Positions 45,642 to 56,701 of a DNA stretch of 64,000 nucleotides are shown here, in pieces (the stretch's first letter is position 1; each line of letters starts with the position of its first letter). Source of the DNA: Coptis chinensis. Its lineage: Eukaryota; Streptophyta; Magnoliopsida; Ranunculales; Ranunculaceae. The translations under genes and the position numbers were made by a program. The notes beneath the pieces are model-generated. The model was given only the letters and a program-made list of their open reading frames with translations, was not told the origin of the DNA and did no database searches. The stretch covers positions 87,625,001 through 87,689,000 of the forward strand of contig CM027377.1 of NCBI GenBank assembly GCA_015680905.1, read 5' to 3'.

Positions 45642-47313
45642 TGATAAGTGCTCAAAAAGTGTTATTTAACCCTCGATTATGCCTCTTGTTTAGCCATCTT
45701 AGTGGACTAATAGTGTTTATAAGTTGTGTTTTAAGATTCTACAGGTGAAAAAGAGAGTTTTGTAGAATATTAGATAAAATGGGGTAAAACGAAGCAATTC
45801 GGAGCATTAAGGATCACATGAGAGGCCCGTGGACAATCATGGAGAAGGCCAAGGAATTGGAGCTGTTAAAGATGCGACTTGGACCTATTTTAAAGTCTAT
45901 TTGGAAGCCCAAGGCCAAAGGATTCGTTGTTTGGACCAAAGCCCGCAAAAGAGGATAGAAGGATAGAGCAGAAGAGAGAAAATCGGCTTATGCGTCTGGG
46001 ACGCATGTATCGAGCGTCTAGACGCATTGATTGCGTCTGGGACGCATAAATCGAGTGTCCAGACGCATTGATTAAGTCTGGGACGCATGAATAATGCGCC
46101 CGTGACGCATGAATCATTAATCTTGAGCCAATTCCTTCTCAGTTTTGAAGACGAAGTCGGACTCTGGAAGAAGTCTATTTGTATTAGGAAACAAATGACG
46201 GTTTGGAATGCTTCTAGAGCTCATTGTAACCCCTATAAATAGAGGACCTAAGTGCCTCATGTAATAGGCCAATCACTTATATTCTTGTCTCCAGAACTTG
46301 AGGCAGAGAGAGATTAATAATAAAAGATCGGTTTTAACTAGCTGAGTCTTAATAAATTAGTCTTTCTAGTCTTATGTTCTTCAACTCTTCTTCTTCTCGT
46401 TCTTCGTGTTCTTCCTTCTATATGGAAGGCTAATCTTCTCCTTCAAGGGAGGAGATGAAGCCGGTGCTTAAGGTTTAATGATTCTTCTGGTTTATAGTGT
46501 TCTTCAATCAGGTTAGTTCTTTATGTTTTTAGTTATTAGTTCCATTGCCCACACCAGGGGATGGAAGTATAGATTAAGGTTTTATTTATTACAATTGAAT
46601 ATCATGCTAGTTTAGGGTTTTATTTATTGCAATTGAATATTTGCTAGTAACATGCTTTTATTTATTGCAATTGAATATAATGCTAGAATAGAGTTTTATT
46701 TATTGTAATTGAATATTATACTATTATTCTCTACTTTTCTTCTAATTGTGTAGTGTTTTAGAGTAAGGGAAGTATTCCTTGTGTTTGCCTTAGATGGTGA
46801 TTCATTGAATAGCTGCCCAAGCTCTCATAAAAGGAAAGAAGATACTAGTAACATGAACATAGGAACAACCTTAAGTAGAGTTAATTGTTTAACGATGTTT
46901 CACCTAAAAGGCATCGGCACTCTCGCCGATTGCCTGGATTGTAGTCAACTTGGGAGAACAACATGAAGCAAAAGATCATTGAATCAAAAGCATTGGTGGA
47001 TTTGAATCTCTTGAATCTATCTCTCTCATATTCTCTTCTTATTTCCAATTCTTAGCTTTAGTATAAGTTTAGTTAGTTTAGTTTAGTTTAGCATTAGAAT
47101 CTACAATATCTATAATCATAGTTTTTAATCCCTCAAACCCCCTTTCCAGTCCTGTCCTTCATATAAACATACATTTAAAAGTGGAACGATACCCTACTCA
47201 TCCTTTACTTATTGAGGGATAATTAGGTTTTGATACGCTTCTCTTTTGTTCAACGACCATCATCTATCTACATCATCCATACCTCATCTAAACACACAAA
47301 AGAGGAAGTGTCA
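45642..47313 (+). mobile_element. 5' LTR of the second element
   Basis: It begins TGATAAGTGCTCAAAAAG and ends GAGGAAGTGTCA. TATAAATA (46234-46241) is a good TATA box. A minisatellite lies at 45987-46115, with units of GCGTCTGGGACGCAT and GCGTCTAGACGCATTGATT. Confidence 0.93.
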
Positions 47314-47315
47314 AA

Positions 47316-47330
47316 TGGCGCCGCTGCCAT
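47316..47330 (+). promoter_or_regulatory. tRNA-Asp-type primer binding site
   Basis: TGGCGCCGCTGCCAT starts two bases after the LTR and is identical to the site at 7979. Confidence 0.8.
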
Positions 47331-47857
47331 TTTAAGTTGTTTATGTTTAACATTTTCTTTCAAGATTAGAACTTTGGATATTGAGGTAATTTTAGCCGCA
47401 TCATCCAACCTTTTAAGAAAGAAAGAAGCTTGAAGGACATCTTGAAGACAAGATCTACCATCCAGGTTAGTTGAATCTTCATTATTTTTATTGCTTTCTT
47501 AGTTTAGTTTTATTGTTTTCTAGTATAATTGCATTTAGGATCTTTTCAACAATTGAAGTTGTAAGCCAACACAGCGAAAAATCAAACTCTAGTGTTTCTT
47601 GTCTGAATCTTGACAAACGGACTATCGGCTGTGGGAAGTGGTACTTAAGCAATCCAAGTGATTCACCATAACCCTAGAAGAGACAGCTTTAGACAACGGG
47701 CGAGATACTAGCTGCAAAGCCCAACCCAGTTGAAGGAAAGTAGTTTTGCATATTAATATAATTTAGAATAGTTGCATATTAGTTTAATTGCATTCAAGCA
47801 TAGTAGGATAGTTTTCATCATCTTCGCATAGCAAGAATACTAGACAGGATTGATACA

Positions 47858-49624
47858 ATGACCGCACGCAATGATGGAGGTGTTGTAGACACCAATAATC
47901 CTGAAGCTATCCCACCCATGCAAGCACAACAGAGGAAGAAGTTGAGAGATTTCTATTTGCCAATCATTGGAGACCCACCCAGCAGTATTATTTTTCCAGA
48001 TACAGAAGCTAACCAGTTTGAACTTAGAGTATCAGTAATCTCTATGCTTCCAAAGTTCAATGGTTCAGACAATGTTTAGCCATATGTTCACATGAACAAA
48101 TTTCTATCAGTCCTCAGAACTTTCAAGAACCAGAATATCAAAGATGAGAGTATCAAGTTGATTCTTTTTCCGCTCTCACTAGAAGGTAAAGCATCTGAAT
48201 GGTTAACTGCATAGCCGATCAATTCAATAGACAACTGGGAGAAGTTGAGAACAAAGTTTATGAACAAGTTCTACCCACCCCAGAAGACAGATGCCATGCA
48301 GCAAGCTATCAGCAATTTCAAAGGAAAAGTTACTGAAGAATATCATCAAAGCTGGGAGAAATTCAATAATTTGTTAGTCTCATGTCCACATCATGGTTAT
48401 GATAAGAGCACACTTGCTCATTTTTTCTATCAAGGACTCTCGATGATGAACAAGCAGATGATACAGTCAATGCACAAAGGCAAGTTTACATCAATGGATG
48501 GAGAGGAAGCTTACAACTTTCTCGAGAATTTAGCTGAAGAAACACAACAGTGGACTACTAGCAACGAGGATGTCGCTAGCATGGAGGGGGAGCCAAAGCA
48601 ATTTGGCTACAAAGCACATGAACAATCAGATCAAGAACTGAAGTCTACATTACATTGGCCCGGCTGGCCAAAGATTGAAACTCGAGTAAGAAATTTAATC
48701 GGTTCTCTATGAATCCCTCCAAGTTCAACAAGTCTCAAGCTAAATCTCCCCGGTCATGCAAGCTAGCCAATACTGCGAAGTCTGTTCAGACACTTCCCAT
48801 GCAACTCTAGAATGTCCTGGTTACTATCAACATGCATCAGTTGGAGAGTACAATATAAACTCATTTTAGAGGCCCAACCAAGGTGGTAATAACTTTCAAG
48901 GTAATTATTGGAGATGAATCTTTGGACCCCGTGTTCTCAAGATCAAAGTTATATTCCACAGACAAGTCAAGTTTCACAGTTGGTCCCTCAACAACAATTA
49001 TACTCTCAACAAAATTCCAATACAAGTGGAGAGTTAGTGCCTGATCCTAGGAGAAATTATGCCACACCTGCCAACCTGGAGAATGCTATTACTTTGCTTT
49101 CACAAAAAAATCAGAAGTTTGAAAGTGTTTTAGAGCTTCTTGCACAATCTCAGCTCAATCTCCAGCAATCTCAGGCAAGTCAATGTTCTTGAATGGAGTC
49201 TCTAGAGGCTAAGGTCGACCAACTCACCACTGCTTTGTCTGTAAAGACACAAGCCACTCAACCTAGCTTATTGGAACCAATATTGAAGAGTGAAGATGTA
49301 TGCCACATTGGGACAACTTCTAGTATTGATCACCTCCATGATCATGTCAGCTCAGTTACTACTCTCAGATCAGGATTGAAGATAGACAACAAGGTTGACT
49401 TACCTTCTCATGATGACATTGCTACAGAGCAATCGGTCCAGATTTCAAATGAATTTCAAAAGGAAGTGGGGAAAATCCTTTCCACTCCCATTTGTCAAGA
49501 TGACCAAGACAAGATATGCAAGAAGACCAAAGAGAAAGAAGAGCAAACACATGCTGATGTGTTTGTACCAAAAGCACCTTTCCTATTTTTTTTGCTCAAA
49601 CCAAAAAGGACAAGCAAATTTTAG
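47858..49624 (+). pseudogene. gag of the second element
   Basis: Starts MTARNDGGVVDTNNPEAI after a leader (47331-47857). In-frame TAG codons at 48077 and 48212 interrupt an otherwise open Retrotrans_gag domain (FPLSLEGKASEWLTA, KFMNKFYPPQKTDAM, ESFSEAW-equivalent YHQSWEKFNNLLVSCPHH, LAHFFYQGLS). A frameshift near 48700 follows, then a perfect CCHC knuckle CEVCSDTSHATLEC at 48774-48815 in another frame. It then continues with Gln-rich sequence (48908-49189) and a linker with VTTLRSGLKIDNKV. Gag would build the particle; this copy cannot make a full one without readthrough. Confidence 0.82.
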
Positions 49625-49626
49625 AG

Positions 49627-50466
49627 ATGAAGGAGGCATTTGAGAAAGATAACATCAATATCCCCTTTCTCAAAGCGATCAAACAGTTGCCATCATATGC
49701 CAAATTCTTGAAGGATGCATGCAACATAAAGAGAAGTACTCATGTTCCAAAGCGAGCATTTCTAGCTGGACAAACAACATCTATTATCCATCAGCAAGCT
49801 CCAGCCAAGCTCAAAGATCTAGGAAGTCCTACAATATCATGCAGGATAGGAGAAAAATTCACGGGTAATGCTCTTTTAGACCTTGGTGCTAGTGTTAATC
49901 TCTTGCCATATCATGTGTACCAAGCGTTGGGCCTGGAGAACCTAAAGCCTACAAAAGTCAAATTAAAGTTAGCTGACCGTTCTACCAAGATTCCCAGAGG
50001 CATAGTTGAGGATGTTCTTGTTCAAGTAGCTGATTTCTACTATCCAGTGGATTTCATTGTAATAGACACCAAGGAGGCCTTTGATAAAATTCCAATTATT
50101 CTAGGTCGACCTTTCCTCGCTACCGCAAAAGCTTTGATAAATTGTCACAACGGTGAAATGAAGATCAACTTTGGTAAGATGTCCATGGACATAAATATCT
50201 TTCACCTGTTGTATAAGGATTATGATGAAGCCGAAGGTGGAGAGGTGTACTTCCTTGATAGTATGATACAAGAATTCGTCCCATTCGAAGATACAATTGA
50301 GAGTGCTCAATCTACAGAAAACTGCGATGAACCTGAGAACCCCACCACAGAGGCGTTGCTAGCCATGTTCTTAGAATCTCTGCAGAAAATTCAGGATATA
50401 AGTGAGCATAATGGAAAATTGACAGAGAGAGTATCATATCTTGAGAAGATGAACTCTACATTTTAG
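49627..50466 (+). CDS. Athila-type aspartic protease of the second element
   Basis: This intact frame of 279 codons opens with the conserved gag-protease linker (INIPFLKAIKQLPSYAKFLK). The retropepsin active site is LLDLGASVNLLP at about residues 84-95; DLGA in place of DTGA is common in Athila elements. It continues KLADRSTKIPRGIVEDVLVQ, DFYYPVDFIVIDTK and IILGRPFLATAKALINC, the flap and C-terminal strands of the family. A C-terminal extension ends in a predicted coiled coil (EHNGKLTERVSYLEKMN). Elsewhere in the family this frame would run on into reverse transcriptase; here it stops. It probably processed the gag polyprotein. Confidence 0.85.
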   Translation: MKEAFEKDNINIPFLKAIKQLPSYAKFLKDACNIKRSTHVPKRAFLAGQTTSIIHQQAPAKLKDLGSPTISCRIGEKFTGNALLDLGASVNLLPYHVYQALGLENLKPTKVKLKLADRSTKIPRGIVEDVLVQVADFYYPVDFIVIDTKEAFDKIPIILGRPFLATAKALINCHNGEMKINFGKMSMDINIFHLLYKDYDEAEGGEVYFLDSMIQEFVPFEDTIESAQSTENCDEPENPTTEALLAMFLESLQKIQDISEHNGKLTERVSYLEKMNSTF

Positions 50467-50486
50467 GATGAACAACAGACTTACGC

Positions 50487-50970
50487 TTGAGAAAAATGGG
50501 GTTACTAGAGAATCAGCTTAAAGAAATTTTGGAAAAACAACAGAATCTAGAAACTGAAATGAGTCTTCTAAAGCAGAAAGTGAACCATATTGATAAGGAG
50601 AATTGCACTGTTGAAGCTTCTTCTACACCATCATTGTCTGAACAAGAGAAGTATGTAAACCAGTCTACCGCCCACCTTGAGCGCTGTCAACCAGACATCC
50701 ATTATCATTACTGTGGTGGTAAAGGACACATCAGATACTATTGTCCTGTTAGAAAGAAAGATTTTCATCAATCTTCTACATAGAGGAACCACAAGGCTTA
50801 TCACACAATCGTCAGACCTAAAATAATTCAAGGTAGAGAAGCAACTTCACCAACAATCTTTCCAGCATATCAAGGAGTATTTTTGATGACCCACAAGGTG
50901 AGACCTCCTCGTCCTCCAAACATTCGTCAGATTTGGGTGAGAAAATCTGATCTCTTCACTCCAAATTGAT
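50487..50970 (+). pseudogene. Coiled-coil and zinc-knuckle ORF, probably captured from a copia-type gag
   Basis: It opens MRKMGLLENQLKEILEKQQN (coiled coil), then HYCGGKGHIRYYCP at 50706-50747, a CCHC knuckle whose first Cys is Tyr (codon TAT at 50703). After a TAG at 50781 the same frame continues HKAYHTIVRPKIIQGREATS and ends IRQIWVRKSDLFTPN. The HYCGKKGHIR...C and IWVRKSDL signatures are those of plant copia-type gag-protease polyproteins, not of Athila. So the sequence seems to be an acquired piece placed where pol should be. This rests on motif resemblance only. Confidence 0.6.
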
Positions 50971-52930
50971 AATGCATGATATAAAGTTTTGAGAATCTGA
51001 CTTTAAAAGACTCACATTACGTCTTGGGGATCTGACGTAAAAAGACCTAAAAATTTGTTTCTTGAACTAATTCTGATATTCGGCATCAATGGTAATATCC
51101 TACCTTTTTCTCATCCATTTCATTTACTTCTTTATACATTGAGGTCAATGCATGCATAAGTAAGAGGAGGGTGTACTTGAGAAGTACTTGAGAAATGAAT
51201 TTCGAAAATTAGTTTTCAAAAACAAAAATATTTTTGTTTCTAAATCAGTAGCATGAGAAAAATAAATTTTAATGATGAGTCTGGGATATATATTCTATAC
51301 TGCTTAGTGTTGAGTTTGATAGATAGTTGATATTATTGATTTCATTACCGCTTAGACTATTTATTATGCTCGGACATAGTTCTTGTTGATAGAATTCTTT
51401 ATCAAGGCACCACCATAATACTTGATCAGTTATGTATACTTTTGCTAGAAGAGAGACTTAAACCCCTAGTAAACTGGAAGTAGAGTTTTTAGACTTAGCC
51501 TGTGAGACTTAAGCTTTATACCCATTTTTTGGAGAGTTCTTACGAAAAATCCGAGTCTTAGTGACTCAACATCTTTCAGTTCTTTATGTCGTTGTAATAT
51601 AGTCTCATTATTTTGTTGATTTGGTTAATCACGAAGTGACATCAACTGGGGAGATAGCCATTAGGTCTTGTAGTCTATTCGAAACAGAGTATCATACTGA
51701 TAAGTCAAGTAGTAAACCCATTTAGCCTTTATCCCACCTAGTAGGACCATCATGTTAAACCTTTTTGCGCCTTACAATAAGCCATTTTCTTTCATAAAAC
51801 CTCCTACCCTTTACCCAACTCCAGACAAGGAGTATAGCCAAAATCTTTATCATCCATACCCATATGTTTCTGAGAATACGAGGGGCACAAGGAGGAAGAA
51901 AGACCACAAAAGAAAGATTACAAGGAAATATCAGAGAGATACAATGAAGACCATCATTACGTTCAAAGTGAAAGAAGCTAGTGGAAAACAAGCATATCCA
52001 AAGTACTAATCAAGGATATACCAATCGAAGTCTTAAAAAAAAAAAAAAAGAACGAATGGATGGAAAAGCTAAGACAAAGGAAGAATTTTCTGCAATACAG
52101 AATTTGAAGAAATCTTCCAAAAGAAAGAAAAAAAACCCTTAATGTTTTTCAAAAACAACCTTAGAATCCTTTTTACCTTTCCTTCATAAACCAATACCCA
52201 AGCCAAGTTACAACCCATGACTTATCACTACAGTATGGTACGAAGTCTAGAATAGGTGAGAGGATGCTAAAGTGAAGGACCCGACACTTCATATGTGATT
52301 GACATTCTTTCCATGAGACTACTTTTATTCAGAAGTCTATTTTTCAAGGTAGTATGTGGGATGTTCGTATGCATTATTCTTTTCCCCACATACATGAGGT
52401 AAAATAGTAGACCATCTTCTGAGAGATTCTTTTCTGAGAGTATGACCGGTGAGAATTGAAAGTCGAGATTATCTACCTATGGTAAATTAGGGATTCTGTT
52501 TCTTGGATAGGAGAGTTTAGGAGATTGACTAAGTACACACATAAGCCTTGATTGAGAATTTTTTGTCAATTTTTACTATCTCTCATCATAATCTATGAGT
52601 CTTTGCAGCAATGTAGTTAGTAATGGAGATTGTCTATTGGAGTAAGCACTAAGTGGGTAAGGAATTTCTCTCTCTGAAAAATACTATCATTCTTGAACAT
52701 GCTATTGATTGATTTTGTAGGTATATCACCTGAAAACCCTCACGTGACTATAACTCGTCCTTTTTGGGGAACTTAAAGGTTTAAAGCCTTGTTGCATATG
52801 GTCAATGCAATCGCGATGCCTGCGAAAATGAGTTAGGATTTTATTTTTGTTATTAGGATGTGATTTTGATCACTTATCTATTTTTTTATCTTATTTGCTA
52901 AGAGACTAGCAAAAGGCTAGTTGGGAGTTG
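50971..52930 (+). other. Non-coding 3' tail of the second element
   Basis: It contains the tandem motif GAATCTGACTTTAAAAGAC (50993) and GATCTGACGTAAAAAGACC (51029), and the 30-nt block 52787-52816 shared with the first family. It ends in AGCAAAAGGCTAGTTGGGAG, the polypurine region before the 3' LTR. The short frame 51752-52009 shows no domain. Confidence 0.7.
52787..52816 (+). promoter_or_regulatory. 30-nt block shared by both LTR families
   Basis: The core GCATATGGTCAATGCAATCG is identical to 21060-21089 and 31814-31843. It contains the dyad TTGCAT-N7-ATGCAA followed by TCGCGA, and lies 115-145 bp before each 3' LTR. Confidence 0.75.
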
Positions 52931-54600
52931 TGATAAGTGCTCAAAAAGTGTTATTTAACCCTCGATTATGCCTCTTGTTTAGCCATCTTAGTGGACTAAT
53001 AGTGTTTATAAGTTGTATTTTAAGATTTTACAGGTGAAAAAGAGAGTTTTGTAGAATATTAGAGAAAATGGGGTAAAACGAAGCAATTCGGAGCATTAAG
53101 GATCACATGAGAGGCCCGTGGACAATCATGGAGAAGGCCAAGGAATTAGAGCTGTTAAAGATGCGACTTGGACCTATTTTAAAGTCTATTTGGATGCCCA
53201 AGGCCAAAGGATTCGTTATTTGGACCAAAGCCCGCAAAAGAGGATAGAAGGATAGAGCAGAAGAGAGAAAATCGGGCTTGCGGGGCGCGGACGATGTATC
53301 GTCGGCCCGCGCATTGATTTCATCTGGGACGCATAAATCGAGCGTCCAGACGCATTGATTAAGTCTGGGACGCATGAATAATGCGTCTAGACGCATGAAT
53401 CGACACTGTAGCTAATTCCTTCTCAGTTTTGAAGACGAAGTCGGACTCTGGAAGAAGTTTATTTGTATTAGAAAACAAATGACGGTTTGGAATGCTTCTA
53501 GAGCTCATTGTAACCCCTATAAATAGAGGACCTAAGTGCCTCATGTAATAGGCCAATTCACTTATATTCTTGTCTCCAGAACTTGAGGCAGAGAGAGATT
53601 AATAATAAAAGATCGGTTTTAACTAGCTGAGTCTTAATAAATTAGTCTTTCTAGTCTTATGTTCTTCAACTCTTCTTCTTCTCGCTCTTCGCGGTTCTTC
53701 CTTCTATATGGAAGGCTAATCTTCTCCTTCAAGGGAGGAGATGAAGCCGGTGCTTAAGGTTTAATGATTCTTCTGGTTTATGGTGTTCTTCAATCAGGTT
53801 AGTTCTTTATGTTTTTAGTTATTAGTTCCATTGCCCACACCAGGGGATGGAAGTATAGATTAAGGTTTTTATTTATTACAATTGAATATCATGCTAGTTC
53901 AGAGTTTTATTTATTGCAATTGAATATTTGCTAGTAACATGCTTTTATTTATTGCAATTGAATATAATGCTAGAATAGAGTTTTATTTATTGTAATTGAA
54001 TATTATACTATTATTCTCCACTTTTCTTCTAATTGTGTAGTATTTTAGAGTAAGGGAAGTATTCCTTGTGTTTGCCTTAGATGGTGATTCATTGAATAGC
54101 TGCCCAAGCTCACATAAAAGGAAAGAAGATACTAGTAACATGAACATAAGAACAACCTTAAGTAGAGTTAATTGTTTAACGATGTTTCACCCAAAAAGGC
54201 ATCGGCACTCGCTCGATTGCCCGATTGTAGTCTACTTGGGAGAACAACATGAAGCAAAAGATCATTGAATCAAAAGCATTGGTGGATTTGAATCTCTTGA
54301 ATCTATCTCTCTCATATTCTCTCCTTATTTCCAATTCTTAGCTTTAGTATAAGTTTAGTTAGTTTAGTTTAGTTTAGCATTAGAATCTACAATATCTATA
54401 ATCATAGTTTTTAATCCCTCAAACCCCCTTTCCAGTCCTGTCCTTCATATAAACATACACTTAAAAGTTGAACGATACCCTACTCATCCTTTACTTATTG
54501 AGAGATAATTAGGTTTTGATACGCTTCTCTTTTGTTCAACGACCATCATCTATCTACATCATCCATACCTCATCTAAACACACAAAAAGAGGAAGTGTCA
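52931..54600 (+). mobile_element. 3' LTR of the second element
   Basis: It is the partner of 45642-47313, with TATA box at 53518-53525. It differs from its partner mainly in the minisatellite (53278-53400), where one unit is replaced by GC-rich sequence (GCGGGGCGCGGACGATG). Confidence 0.93.
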
Positions 54601-54779
54601 GTTGGATACTGATTCACTGGGTCTCTCTCTCTCTTTTTCAAGAACAGCTGTTTGGGCTTACTCTGGGGTTGAGACAAAGGTATGCACTTTTGAGGCTCTA
54701 ATGTCGATGTCTGGAATGGTAGTTGTATTTGTGTAAATTGGTGTAAATTGGTGTAAATTGGGAGTCTGAGTTTTGTGAA

Positions 54780-55254
54780 AAGCTATCACCTGAATCTTCC
54801 TAGACTGTTATAACTGAACCTAATGATGAAATGCGAATTCAAATATGTCTTGCAAAAATATTATGTCTTGGATTGAACTGAAAGAGCTTGGACTGCTCTG
54901 TTGAAAAATGTGATAAATGCCATTTGAATGATGAATTATTTTCTTCGCAAATGAAAGATGAAAAATAGTGGGAAACTTTAGAGAAGGCTTCCATTGTTTT
55001 TCTGCAAAACTATGAAAATCCTGAAGATGTAGTGATCAAGAAGTTGCTGAAGGACAGGTTGTATGAATGGCTTGCATTCATTGCTGAAAGACCATGTATT
55101 CTGAAGGGTGAAGGCCAAGGAGTTATCCATTTGGTGGCAGCTCTTGGATTTGAATGGGTATAGGTCAAATAATCGCTACAGGCGGAAGTCCCAATTTCAG
55201 AGATGGACATGGAAGGACACTTCATTGGGCAGTATATTATGGGAGGTTACTTTA
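54780..55254 (+). pseudogene. CAMTA-like (calmodulin-binding transcription activator) fragment
   Basis: In one frame from about 54829 it reads DEMRIQICLAKILCLGLN, a TGA, KSLDCSVEKCDKCHLNDEL, a TAG, then WETLEKASIVFLQNYENPED, IKKLLKDRLYEWLAF and GEGQGVIHLVAALGFEW. Then TAG and TAA stops and a frame change precede PNFRDGHGRTLHWAVYYGR. This is the linker and first ankyrin repeats of plant CAMTA proteins, which normally bind DNA through CG-1 and calmodulin through IQ motifs. The in-frame stops make it a pseudogene fragment. Neither the CG-1 nor the IQ region was found nearby. Confidence 0.75.
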
Positions 55255-56157
55255 CTAATCTATAGGTTCATTTACTTGAACCTTTTTTTGTTTCCTTAAT
55301 TGTTAATTTATCTATGTGAAAGGATTATATTTTGTTCCCAGTTACACTGAAATTCGAAGTGAGTATGTGCAACTGTCGACATAGTACCTTGACAACTGAG
55401 AAACAGGTTGCGTCATGTTCTGGGAGCTTCACTTGGTTTTGATATCTTCCTGATTTTTGTTTGTAGGCCTCCTCTCCTTTATAAGGTGGAGGACCTCATA
55501 TATTGTTTCTAGATGTAAAGTACTCTTAGGACATGTTGATTTTGAAACTGTACATTCAATGTAATCAAACCTTTATGCGAGGCTGTAACAATTCCTAAGT
55601 CAGGTTTTCATTTTCTTTCTATGTTTGTAAACTATACATTTTACTCAATAGAATTGACATGCTAATGAAATGAAAAATTAAAATGGACTACTGTCGGATA
55701 ATCTCTTTGAATATACTTTATCTGGTTTTAATGTTTATTTCCCATTTCTACTCTATCAACAAATCCAAATAACAAATCATTAATATGCTTGAGCAAATCA
55801 ACTATTAATGGAGCAAGCCGGCCATAGGCCGGTATATTGGCTAGTGTATCTATTAATTTATGAGGTGCTATATACGAGGGAAATGGGCTCAATTTATACT
55901 ATTAATGATGCTATATATGCAACTTTATATTAGGTTGTGTTAATTAAGACATCCTTACTAGTTAGTTTAAGCGAAGTTGATGTTGGCGACTTGGCGGCTT
56001 GGCCCCGTTCTTTTAGATGCAACATGCGTGTTTCATACTAGCATCCATCTAACATAGATGAGTGTCATGCAACATTTCATTTTCTAAGTAAAACGTGTTT
56101 GGGAATAATTTGAAGTAGGAACAAATAGACACGAAATATCTTCTGAATACTGACAAC
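55255..56157. other. Spacer, no gene seen
   Basis: This AT-rich sequence contains a short palindrome CCGGCCATAGGCCGG at 55818-55832. It could be old intron sequence of the neighbouring gene fragments. Confidence 0.4.
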
Positions 56158-56300
56158 GTGCTTCAGTATAGGATGAAGAAGAGCAGCACAACCCTATCTA
56201 AGGTTTTTTCCTATTTGTGTCCACAATCTGTTTCCAAAAGCTCTATTTTGGATAATTTGGCTGCCAGCATAAAGTTTGAAGTTCAAGTGGATGAAATGAG
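56158..56300 (+). pseudogene. PARN-like gene fragment, upstream exon
   Basis: The open stretch KSSTTLSKVFSYLCPQSV ... KFEVQVDEM resembles the segment just before the AGYDAF motif in plant poly(A)-specific ribonuclease PARN. The next exon of the same gene seems to lie at 59858, beyond an inserted element. The upstream catalytic exons are absent. Confidence 0.5.
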
Positions 56301-56701
56301 GTTCTCTTCACACTCATATTTTTTTGTTACATTTTCTATTGCACAAATTTTATACTTGGTAGTGTCGTATAATTTATCACTACTTGATTCACTTGCATGG
56401 TTAGAAAGTAATAAATCGTAACCAGTTCAGCGTGACCAATCTGTGCAAGTTTTTTTTTGGCTAAGGCAATCTATGCAACTTATGATGGACTGATGAGTCT
56501 CTTCATTTTCTGTTTGAAGTATTTCTTTGTGTTCATGATATTGTTTGTGAGGAATTAATCTGAAAAACTAAAAGCCAAACTATGCTGAAAAAGTAGGCAG
56601 TTTGAAGGGAAAACTAAAGTTGTTCAACTTTTTATGTATTCACCTCCTTGCCACACTGTACTTTGGAAAAATGTAGTTTTTTCCATTGTTGTCTCATGTA
56701 A

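Larger units (their letters stand above)
45642..54600 (+). mobile_element. Second Athila-like LTR element, complete ends, non-autonomous
   Basis: It is 8959 bp with LTRs 45642-47313 and 52931-54600 and the target duplication GTTGG (45637-45641 and 54601-54605). It has a tRNA-Asp-type primer site, gag, protease, a small zinc-knuckle ORF and a long non-coding tail. No reverse transcriptase, RNase H or integrase was found. The LTRs differ at only a few percent by eye, so the insertion is fairly young. Even so, gag has two in-frame amber codons. Confidence 0.92.

Noticed and set aside
46781..46966. Short frame repeated in both LTRs (also 54068-54268) as a gene
   Set aside because: It lies inside the LTR and is duplicated with it. 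It differs in frame and length between partners, and has no domain.
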